A stretch of DNA of 64,000 nucleotides from Melastoma dodecandrum (Eukaryota; Streptophyta; Magnoliopsida; Myrtales; Melastomataceae). The notes below the pieces were generated by a model. That model ran no database searches, was not told where the DNA came from, and saw only the letters and a list, made by a program, of their open reading frames with translations. Each line of letters begins with the position of its first letter. Position 1 is the first letter of the stretch. Position numbers and translations under genes: made by a program. The stretch is from contig JARUPY010000602.1 in the NCBI GenBank assembly GCA_029817715.1, positions 2,187,501 to 2,251,500 on the forward strand. The letters run 5' to 3'. Positions 1 through 9,954 of this stretch are shown here, one piece after another.

Positions 1-533
1 AAGGAGATCCGGACGTTATCAACGTGATATGATCAAACTGGATTTCTCAATTTCGTGAATAAAGACAACAACAAAAATAAAATATACAAACAATAAAACA
101 TGCTATTAGCATGAGTTGGCAAGAAGTTTAAATTCACTTAACGAGAGCTCCGGTTCGAAATCTAGTGGTCAATTCACCGTACGGAAACGTGGTCAAATTC
201 CACTCATGACTCTCTAGGAGTTCAAATGATCCTCCACCCATTTCAGTTTTGGAGCAATAATCTCTCGTCTCGCATCTTCCGACAAGACTCCACCCACCAG
301 GCGAAAACTGAAGGCGAAGAAGGGGAAAAAGAAGGACAACGCTTGACATTTTTGCTTGCGGCAGACTACAGATGTTGGTGCGCCGAGCCTCGTAACATAC
401 ACACAAATCAAATCCGACATGATCTCTCACCTCTAACTCGAAGTCTTACAGTGAGCACACAACAAGCTTCACGCCTCAACAAACAATAACCAGGTGAGCG
501 AGGGAAAAGTTCCCAACTATATTGCATTCCTCT

Positions 534-2584
534 TCAAGTCTCGGCAACAGCTGGTGCCGGAGACTTCAGCAGTGGTTGCAGAGCCTTCACTACGATGCTC
601 ATGTTGGGACGGAACTCGGCCTCGTACTGCACACACAGGGCGGCAACTGCTGCCAACTGCATCCCGACCAAACAGGCAATCAGGCATCTGTCAATGGCCA
701 CTTGGGGAACCGAGCACAAAAAAAAAAAAAATGAACCAGTCCTGAATTCTATGCACACCATTTTAAACTAAGCCTTATTCACGTAACCGCTAGAATGCCA
801 GCGAGGAAGGCCTATGTTAACCTATTGCGATAGAAAGCTTGGGGAAGTAAATGGAAGTTTCACAGAGGAAAAAAGCTGCCAGTTATAGTACCTTAGCAAC
901 TCCTTTTGGTGGGTACTCTCCCTTGAGCCTCGGATCAACACACTGCTTTACCTTGTCCTCACTCAGCCTTGGAGTTGCCTACATAAATTGAATTTACATG
1001 TAACACGCCATCTACCAACTAACAGTACTGATGATATGACGGTTGAGGAGAGAGATGTCAGTATCAGCAAGGCTCACCCAGGTAACAAGGCTCTGCTGTC
1101 CACGGGGCATGGTATGATCAACAGGCTTTCTCCCAGTAAGAAGCTCTAGAAGAACAACTCCAAAGCTATACACATCGCTCTTCTGAGTCAACTGGCCAGT
1201 CATTGCGTACCTTTGAGGACACATTAGTTAGTTCAGTGGCTCAACAACTATCAATAATCAATGCTTGCATTTAAAGAGATAAATACACTCAAAGAGAGCG
1301 TGAACAGATTCATTACTCTGGAGCGTGATAGCCAAAGGTACCCAGAACTCTTGTGGAATGGAGACGAGCGGCCATATCGGGTGCTTGGTTTGACAGATTG
1401 AAATCTGCAATCTTCGCTTTGAAGTCTTCAAAAAGGAGGACGTTGCTAGACCTAACATCCCTGTGTATTATAGAAGGCTGCACTTTCTCATGCAAATACT
1501 CCAAACCCCTCGCAGCATCTACGGCAATTTTCACCCTTTGTATCCAGTCAAGGGCTGGACCTGGTTGTGCCCCTTGAACTCCCTTTCTCCCTGTAAACAA
1601 AAACCATACAATCATTTCAGTAATAATTTTCCACTGGCTCATGGCATGTGTGACATGCTATCACAATTCCTTACCATGTAAGACATCATGTAGTGATCCC
1701 ATTGTAGCGAATTCATAGGTCAGCACTCGGAGATTTCCTTCGACACAATACCCAAGCAACTCCACAACATTTTCATGTTTCAACCTCGAAACCAGTGAAA
1801 CCTACAAGATAGGTAACACAAATTCACATCGCACCAGAGGAGTTAACGTAATTGAGATTACAAATTATATAAATCCCAGACATTAGAACGAACCTGAGTT
1901 AAGAACTCGACATTGGTCTCAGGTTCAGATGATACATCAAGTTTCTTCACGGCGACTGCTTTTCCTTTTTGATTTGCATAATAAACTCGTCCGTAAGATC
2001 CTTCCCCAATCAGCGCCTTTGATCCAAAATTATCAGTCTCATCCTTCAGTTCGTCCAACGACAAAGCAGGAACTTCAATAGGCGGGGGTGTCTTTTGGAC
2101 TTCAGGTTTCACATGTGCTGACACTTTGGATCCTTTCTGGCATCCTATTAGGCAGGCAAGTATCATATAGAAATCAAATCGAAGCTGACAGCAACACACG
2201 AGAAACAGCAGATATTGGAAAATTTCCTGGGTTCAACACCTAATCACAAGGCGCAATCACAGCCAAATTTCCATCTGGATATAGCAATCTATTAATGCAG
2301 TAACTTCATCCATCATTTCACCAATGTTTTCGACTCCAACAACTATTGCTATTAAAATCTCTGACAAACCATTTAAATGTGAGTCGATTATCATATTTCA
2401 GGGTTATACAATCTTGTCAAGAGACAACTCGACCAATTAAAAAAACCATTCGTGAGTCTGTAAAATAAAGATAATGTGTTGTGAATGTACCATCCGCATT
2501 GTTCCTCGGGCTTTTCACATTCTCATCATCATAGGACGGATTAGACTCTTCCACTTGGCAAGTACAGCAGAGCCAATGACGCAT
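534..2584 (-). CDS. PTI1-like Ser/Thr (tyrosine-protein-like) kinase, copy 1
   Basis: Receptor-like cytoplasmic kinase of the Pto-interacting 1 (PTI1) family, which acts at the plasma membrane in stress and oxidative-burst signalling. Seven coding exons are placed by splice sites and phase: 2584-2491, 2144-1894, 1801-1675, 1590-1317, 1210-1078, 978-892 and 656-534. They join to 362 aa, the usual PTI1 length. The N-terminus [13 protein letters not shown] carries the Cys-rich, probably acylated motif. Next come the glycine loop ([11 protein letters not shown]), the lysine in [14 protein letters not shown], the family-typical ADFNLSN in place of DFG, and the activation segment GTFGYHAPE. The C-terminus reads [20 protein letters not shown]. 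No broken exon is seen. It lies head to head with a second copy at 4779-6514. The codons just upstream of the ATG resemble the N-terminal extension of copy 2, so the protein may start earlier, in an exon I could not place. Confidence 0.93.
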
Positions 2585-4778
2585 TCTGTCCCTCTTCCCC
2601 AAAAAAAGATCGTCTCTGCTCGGTCTGGAATTTCCGTTCAAGAAAAATAATTAGAAGGGGCACCACAGAAACAAAAAATAGCTAAACAGAATCAAAGAAA
2701 CATCAGCACATTCAAATTATAGTAGATACATGCAATTGCAAAATATATTCTCCGAATTAAATGGCATCGCCAGAGGACATATGACAGGATTCAATATGTC
2801 CTCCTCTGGCCATAGACGCAATAAATCAAAAGCCTAGAATCCTTATAAACTGCCAGTGCAGATATTCCTCTATTTTGGGCAAAAATCCAAAGAAGCTAAT
2901 TCCTATACCAAATCAACAACCAGGAGTGGTCCACCCAATACTCTTGACTTCCCAGGAGTGGCTCCAACCCAGCCCGATTCCAAAATCCCAATACTCTGAC
3001 TTCCCGCATACAAATCCTCAGGCGAAAATTGATAAATAAATCACCAGATCCAGTAGCAACGAAAAAGAGGAATCAACCCGTCAATCAATCAACACATACA
3101 ACAAGAACCAATCAATTTCCTCCTACGAATGAAATATCACCCGCACCAAACACCCCCCCCAACCCAACCCCAAACGGCAATCAATCCAGACCCAGTTTCA
3201 GAACAATCGACCCATACCCCCCACCAAACCTTACCGCGAAACGAGCTCTTCCGCTTCCATCGCCAAACCCTCCACCATCGACCCCACCAAAAACAAACCC
3301 GAAACAATCGAATCGCCAAACAAGAAACCCAGAAAGAAAAATGGGAAATTGCTCGATAATAACCAAACAAAGAACGAAAGGAAAAAAGGTGCAAAGAAAA
3401 AGAAAAGGAAATCGGGGGTAAAGAAAAGATTGAATCCAACCTCTGTTATTTGTGGGGTGGGTGGTGGGTTAGCTGAACAGACCTCCGATTAATGGAATTG
3501 CCGTTTGGTTGATTCGAGTCCCTCCCCTGTCGACCCAGATCAATAAACAAAGAAAGGAATTAGGGGAAATCTGTGGAAAAAGCAGAGGGGAAGGAAAGCA
3601 AAAGAAGTCTCTCTGTTTTCTTTTTCCCCCTTTTGCTAGAATTCGTTGGTTTTGTTCGCTTTCTGCGGGGGCGTGCCAACTTGGATGGACTCATCGCCAA
3701 ATCCAGGGGTAGTCGGAATTGAGGTCTGGATAGTTTTAATTAAGAAAAAAAAATTAGCGAAAGTGTCGTGGGTGGAGGAGTCATGCCAAAATATTCGTTG
3801 TTATGACAACCTCAAAAGCTGTTTCCCCCCTAACCTACCTAAGTCACCATTGTTTTGTTTGGGCAATGAGATGTCGTACATGATTTTTTTTTAGTTTTTG
3901 AATTTTGGGCAACGATGTTGTTGTTTGGTCTCTGAAGGTGGGTTTCCTTAGACTTACAACCATGCCGAACGCAACAACAATTCCTCCCATTCCCCCAGGG
4001 GGGAATGTTAATTTTTGCCTTTTTCCTGGTCCAAAGGCACCCCCCCCCCCCTTTCAGCGTATTTTCCGCCTGTTTAGCGAAACGGTTTTCCCTCGGGGGG
4101 TTGGGGGCTGTCGTTCCCTCTGTTTTCTCCATCAAATGCTTACAAAACATTATGTTTTTATGCTCCTTCCCTTAACTCGGGGAGGGAGGAGGAAGGGGAG
4201 GAGGAGGGGTTTTTGTGCTCCTCCTCTGTTCTTCCTTCCTTCCTCGGTTTCTCCTCACCACCTCTCCTCCTTTCTATGGAGCGCAATTTCTATCGTCGTG
4301 GTTTCCCGGTAGTTTTTTCCCTCTTCTTCTTCTTTTTTTTTTAAAAAAAAAGAAATTTTTGTTAGCTGCTTGTTGGTCAATGGGCGGTGTTGGTGTTGTT
4401 CATGTATCTTCTGTTTTTTTTTTGTATTCTTCTTTTGTTTGCATTCCACGTCGTGCGGATTTAGCTTCTCTTCCACTGTTTTCGCTTGCCGCGGACGTGT
4501 TTAGGGTGCTAGTTGAGGACTCGTCGTCGGAGTGTGGCAGTTGTCTGGAGATAAGACCTCCTCTGTTATCATCATGTGACTTTTGCATATTACTGTTCCG
4601 ATTCTGCGGCGAAATCTTTCCTGCCGCTCTGGAATATTAGAGACTGTAGTTAGGAGTTAGAGTCCTCTTGATGTCTGGTTATCGGAATGTCATTCCTCTT
4701 TTTTTCCGAGTAGTTTGCTGTATCTCAGCCTTGTACAAGGTGGCGCTCACAGGGACATGTTGTGCCGTTGATTTAACG
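2585..4778. promoter_or_regulatory. Intergenic region shared by the two divergent PTI1 genes
   Basis: About 2.2 kb separates the two start codons. It should hold both promoters and 5' UTRs, probably with 5' UTR introns. The 3030-3440 part is C/A-rich on the plus strand. The 4150-4340 part is CT-rich with several homopolymer runs. The open frames here (for example 3137-3439 minus and 3905-4312 plus) are low in complexity and match no family I know. No specific promoter element could be assigned with confidence. Confidence 0.5.
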
Positions 4779-6514
4779 ATGTTCCGGCTAATTCAGGACC
4801 GCGAACCTCCTCCGAGTTACTTCTATCGCATGGAAAAGCAAAGGCCGAGGGACAATATGTACTTCAAGAAGAAGGTCAAGATTCGCAGCCGGTGGCTTTG
4901 CTGCACATGTCAGGTCGAGGAGTGTTTCCCCGAAGAAGATCTCAATTTCCATAGAAACCCCCAGAGAAACAGCAGGAATGGTAGGCGGCATTCTCCCGTA
5001 GCATTACATTTCGGCTTTGGCATAGTCCTCGTGAAGATAAATTCAATACTTGCAGCGAGCCAAAAAGGAACTAAGGCTGCACCTGTCGTGAAAGTTGAGG
5101 TTCCGAAGCCGCCCCCGCCTATCGAAGCCCCTATCTTACCCCTGGACTTACTTAAAGAGAGAACCGGCAATTTTGGGCGCAAGGCATTGATCGGTGAAGG
5201 TTCATACGGAAGAGTGTATTATGCCAATTTGGACGGTGAGAAGGAAGTTGCCATTAAAAAGCTCGACGTTTTGTCTACGCCTGATTCGGAAGAAGAATTC
5301 CTGACTCAGGTGACGGGATGACCTTTGTCTTCTTCTCCATTACAGCGCCTGAGTTTGATTGCGGTGGTCGTGTTCTCATGTGATGTGTCCATGTTCCTAG
5401 GTTTCCACGATGTCGAGATTGAAGCATGAGAATTTTGTTGAGTTGATGGGCTATTGCATGGTCGGAGATCTTCGTCTGCTTGCCTACGAGTATGCAACGA
5501 TGGGATCGCTGCATGATGTTTTACACGGTGCGTGAATCTCTCGCACCTTTTCGAGTTTCCGAAACCACATCTCCCTTCCCTGCACGTTGCTTTTTGTCAC
5601 GAAACCATCATCCGAGTATCCTAATTACCATTCCTGTAGGTAGAAAGGGACATGAGGATTCGACGCCAGGTCCTGTTCTTGACTGGACACAGCGAGTGAG
5701 GATAGCGGTTGATGCAGCGAAAGGACTGGAATTCTTGCACGAGAAGGTGAGGCCTGCAATCATCCACCGGGATGTTAGGTCAAGCAATATCCTTCTCTGG
5801 GACGATTTCAGAGCCAAGATTGCGGATTTCAATCTGTCGAACCAACCCCCTGACATGGCTGCCCGTCTACATTCTACTAGAGTTTTAGGAACTTTCGGCT
5901 ACCATGCTCCAGAGTAAGCCGTAAACGCCATTCTTCTCTGCTTTCTTCCTGGAATGCCATAGCCAGTCATGGTATGTGATATCATAACAGGTATTCAATG
6001 ATGGGTCGGTTGACACAGAAGAGCGACGTCTACAGTTTCGGTGTTGTTCTTCTAGAACTTCTGACAGGTAGAAAGCCAGTCGACCACACTATGCCTCGGG
6101 GGCAGCAGAGCCTCGTCACTTGGGTAAGTCACTTCCATCTACATCATACAGAGCCTCTTAAATTTCTAGCCGGACATGCACCTGACCTTTGTATTCGCTC
6201 CCCCTCGTGGTCCAAGGCTATTCCGCGACTAAGTGAAGATAAAGTCGAGCAATGTGTGGACCCGAGGCTCATGGGCGAGTATCCTCCCAAGGCAATTGCC
6301 AAGGTAACTTATTGAAATGAATCCATGTTTATGGTGCACTTTCCGTGCGATAAGCCAACAATTCCTGTCTCGTACGTTGCAGCTGGCAGCGGTCGCAGCC
6401 CTTTGTGTGCAGTACGAAGCGGGGTTCCGGCCGAACATGAGCATCGTGGTGAAGGCTTTGCAACCTCTCTTGAGGAGCACGTCTTCGCTTACCCCGGCTC
6501 GGGCTCATGCATGA
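4779..6514 (+). CDS. PTI1-like kinase, copy 2
   Basis: Second PTI1-family kinase, divergent from copy 1. Exons: 4779-4980, 5056-5309, 5401-5527, 5640-5913, 5991-6123, 6217-6303 and 6383-6514. The four central exons (127, 274, 133 and 87 nt) equal those of copy 1 in length and phase, so the two share one ancestral gene. Motifs: [52 protein letters not shown]; the C-terminus ends ARAHA before TGA. The start is uncertain. In-frame ATGs at 4779, 4830 and 4857 give 402, 385 or 376 aa, and another lies at 4671. I chose 4779 because PTI1 proteins with an N-terminal extension before RWLCC are known. The first intron (4981-5055) is 75 nt, in frame and free of stops, so retaining it would add 25 residues. 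Divergent positions such as EYSMMGRL suggest faster evolution than copy 1. Confidence 0.88.
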
Positions 6515-6855
6515 TCACCTGCTGTTGCCCCCTGGGCAGATGCAAGACAGCCAAATTCATCGGGTGAATCGAAACCACCCCGCATCCTGATCAGCACGTC
6601 CTCTACGTCGCCGGTGGTGCTTCTCAGGCCACGCGACCGAAGTTAACGCCGCCAACTTTTCTTCCCCCCACACCGGGTGGGGGTTCTCCATAAACCGTGT
6701 CATTTTTACAATGCTTGAATGATTAAATAATTAATTGTCCAAACATTGTTACACTTTAAGTAATCCCAAATTAAGGAGAACTTTACGGAGGTTTATTCCA
6801 AACGTAGTTTCATAGAACAATAATCTTCATAAGACACAATTTGGGTGAATAATGC

Positions 6856-6938
6856 CTTATAAACACTAAGTTCATTTTATGAAAATTTCGGTGTTACAAT
6901 TTAATTCGAAAATTTCATATAAATTCAGTGTTTATAAG
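6856..6938. repeat. Short inverted repeat (hairpin), possible MITE relic
   Basis: The left end CTTATAAACACT is matched exactly by AGTGTTTATAAG at the right end. Imperfect pairing continues inward through the ATGAAAATTTCG-like segments, giving arms of roughly 35 bp. No clear target-site duplication was found. Confidence 0.55.
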
Positions 6939-7496
6939 ACCGAGTTAACCGAAATTGAGTTTTGTAAAATCGACTTCCCTAAAATTGAGACCGAGTTCGC
7001 TCTAACCGGGGAATGGGAGAAAAAAATAGCTAAATGATGTGGAACCCTATTACCAACACCGAATTTTTATAAATACTAACACGGAGTTTACTTAGATGGT
7101 TAAGCCTCCTCTTCGTTGCAACTTTGTGCATTATTTTGAAAAGTATTTTTGCGAGTAATAAAGTTTGCTTCATAGACAATATATGTTGCCTTAAATATCT
7201 CGGTTACGATAATTCCGCTAACTTGAGGTGTCTGTAAATGAAGTGTCTCCTAAAAATGAGAATTAATTCGCCGTTATGGTTAGCATTCCCATTGTTATAA
7301 TTTCTTGTTCCGAACTCACCATACTAAGCGCGAGTTCTTTTTAATTCGAACTTGCTACTAACAACGAGTTCTGAACACTTTCTTCGTGGGGGGGCCGTAA
7401 TGTTGATGGAGCAGGTGTTCTTTTTGTTTATACGATAAAGCCATTTTGGACCATAATGTTGGTAAAGCTCATTGGATCGACGAAGAACAACGGATG

Positions 7497-7719
7497 GAAC
7501 TTCTACCAAGACCTAGTCTAAGGAAAGTATTCCGTCGAAGTTCTACCAAGATTTAGTCGAATGAAAAGCTTTCAATTGAACTTCTACCAAGACTTAGTCG
7601 AATGAAGGGTTTCAGTCGAAGTTCTACCAAGACTTAGTCAAATGAAGGCGTTCAGCCGAACTTCTACCAAGACTTAGTCGAAAAAAGGGTTCCGGTCGAA
7701 GTTCTACGAAGACTCATTG
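7497..7719. repeat. Tandem minisatellite, 40-bp unit, five full copies plus a partial one
   Basis: Units begin at about 7497, 7537, 7578, 7618, 7658 and 7698, so the period is 40 or 41 bp. Each starts GAA(C/G)TTCTACCAAGA and continues with a variant of TTAGTCGAATGAAGG. Copies differ by point changes, and position four alternates C and G in successive units. No coding frame or spacer diversity is present. Confidence 0.85.
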
Positions 7720-8699
7720 GAAATATGTTAAGTGTGCACTTGGCTTTAATTTAACATGTGAAAAACGTGTCTAGTGATTATGGTAGTGGTTGTGTTGGCT
7801 GTTATTGTCAAGATAAGATCAAATGTTTGTATAATTATAGGGTTAGCCTCTTTGTAATAAACACACGACAATCATTCAAAGGCCCGAAGGGCTGCTTGGT
7901 TTTCTCCTTGTAATTTATTTTTCAGCAATGAAAGTAAGTGTTCTTGTTAATGTGTTCTTGTCCTTTATCTCACTATTTGTTTAAAAGTCTTGACGACCAC
8001 TTTTACTTTTCACCATTATTATAACGTTCGTTGAAATCGCGACGTGTTTCCATCCACAAACAGCTTTCTTGGCCATATATATCTTTGTTCGCATTATAAT
8101 GGCAATCCGTGCAGGTCCTCGAGGACTTAGACATTCCGGGCGAGGTGAAGACATGTTAATCTTCATTTCGATATACACAGATTCATTTGGCACGGACATT
8201 CCATCCACGGAAATAAAAAATTCTGGTCTCATTACGTATGTTTACACAAGATAATTAATTTTTGACCGTCTAATACGATCTGAGAAAAAGGCAATCGATG
8301 AATACTTTAGACGATCGATCGGGAATTAGTCGAGAAAAACTTAACCGATGATCGACGGGAAAATAGTCGATCAACTAAAAAATTTAGCCCAAGTCGACCA
8401 TCTATTCGCACATGTTTATCAATAAAGAAGATTGAAGATCAATATTCTCTATAAATATGATTTGTTTGTTGACATTGATCATGTGCATTCCAAAACCGAG
8501 TCATACCACCCATAAAGACCACTATGGGCCATACCTCGCGAGATTACCAACGTCACTAGGGCTACATCAGGCTTTGATAGCATGTTAGATTTTTCGGATC
8601 GACCCATTTCTTAAGCCTAACCTCTAAGCCCAATTGAAGTGAATAGTCGCTTCGACATATATTCTAGCTGGGAAGCTCCTAAGTACGTGCTATTTGAAT

Positions 8700-9330
8700 T
8701 GGCACCATTCAACAATTATGTCCACAGCCTTGATTACGACGACAACTGCTGTACTCTCCCGAGCTAAGGGCTTGGCAGCTTCAATGGCATCGGAGGACTT
8801 GTGTGAGCTATCCACTCCCTAATTGAAACACTCGTCGAAGAAAATGGGAAATGCATGCCACGAAGAAAAACAGACCTGGTGAGGTAAGATCAACATTGAC
8901 ACCTGGTCGGCCGTGACCTGACAAGGTCGAGGCACACGTTCATCCTGAACTGAGAAGCCCCGCAGCCACAGGGTCTAGCACCCAGGGCTTTCTTGCCTCG
9001 CAGCAAGCTCAGCTGCCACTGGAACCCACTCAGCGAGAGCATCCCAACAATGATACACGGGGTGTCAACATTCGGGGTGAAGTTAGGAGCTTGTTGATGC
9101 AAACGATCATCGCTGGGGATGGCCGGCGGAGGAGACACTTAACATTGGCAACCAGGTCCATGGATACAAAGTTGGTTATGCACTGGACGATAGGGGAGGA
9201 CGCGCGGAGATTGCAAAGGATAGCATGCCCCCCAAGTCATTTGTGGGAGGTGAAACCTCGGCGTTGTCGGAGACATCTCCTTCTTTTAGCATTGCGGCGC
9301 GATTTTCTTTCAACCCAGGCTAAAACCAGT
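8700..9330 (-). pseudogene. Decayed hydroxyethylthiazole kinase (ThiM-like) gene
   Basis: Conceptual translation in shifting frames gives blocks of plant hydroxyethylthiazole kinase (thiamine salvage), in family order. IVQCITNFVSMDLVANV, then PSPAMI (about 9110-9240), then NFTPNV, then GASQFRMNVCLDLVRSRPT (about 8900-9080), then VDSSHKSSDAIEAAKPLAR and AVDII (about 8705-8820). Frameshifts separate the blocks, for example between LVANV and PSPAMI and in the AAELA region, and the conserved part after AVDII is absent. The gap at 8821-8890 may be an old intron. No intact frame remains. It matches family sequences I remember; a protein search would settle it. Confidence 0.75.
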
Positions 9331-9954
9331 TATACCCCTTGAAAAAAACACTTTCTTGCTTAATTAATAACCGCGGTTTTAATTAGCTAGTTTATTATAT
9401 CCTGTCATAATTAGTAGTGATATTTTTGTGTAAAGGTCTTAAAGAATAATCACTGACTCACACTCAATACATTCTTAAGATTTTCGTAAGACATTGCAAT
9501 CCACGACCTGACCTACGACGATCAAGTAGGTTAAGCCACCAAGGCTAAGACATGACAAGTATCTAAGGCGTGACGAATGAGATTCAAACCTAAAATCTCC
9601 ATGTGAGAGGGCACATATTTTGGTACAAATAAACACATATATACGTCAGAATCATCCTTAACAAGACCCAGCTTCGATTTTTCTATCGCTCTGCCGGCCA
9701 CCCGGCCTTAGTAGTTCTCCCTGACCGGGGAATTCCGCAGAAAGTCTCAACATTCCCGACAGCACAAAAGACTAGGCAGCACTTATTCCTGTAACTATAG
9801 CCAAACAAAGAAGGTACCTATTAAGAACCGCCAGTAGACAAAGGTAAAGAGTAAACTCCCAGGTTTCGCAAGAGCCAGATGATGTTAGCTCAACTTCGCA
9901 TGGACACCCTACAAGGGATCTGTACCATCTTATTAAGGATTACCCGTCCACCTC
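9331..9954. other. Intergenic region, no gene seen
   Basis: AT-rich at first, then the likely 3' UTR of the PUX11 gene near 9700-9954. No open frame of note and no clear repeat. Confidence 0.45.

Larger units (their letters stand above)
6515..8699. other. AT-rich intergenic region without genes
   Basis: 3' UTR of the PTI1 copy 2 gene followed by AT-rich DNA. It contains a hairpin repeat (6856-6938) and a 40-bp minisatellite (7497-7719), listed separately. I see no coding sequence. The stretch from about 7735 to 8000 has a loose LTR-like look but no second copy or target duplication to prove it. Confidence 0.5.

Noticed and set aside
3029..3439. Coding frames on both strands between the PTI1 genes
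   Set aside because: Low-complexity C/A-rich DNA with no conserved motif; most likely UTR or promoter.
7497..7719. CRISPR array
   Set aside because: Units are contiguous with no unique spacers, and this is plant nuclear DNA; it is a minisatellite.
7735..8010. Possible solo LTR
   Set aside because: Starts TGTTAAG and has a poly-adenylation-like region, but I could find no terminal TG..CA pair with a target duplication.
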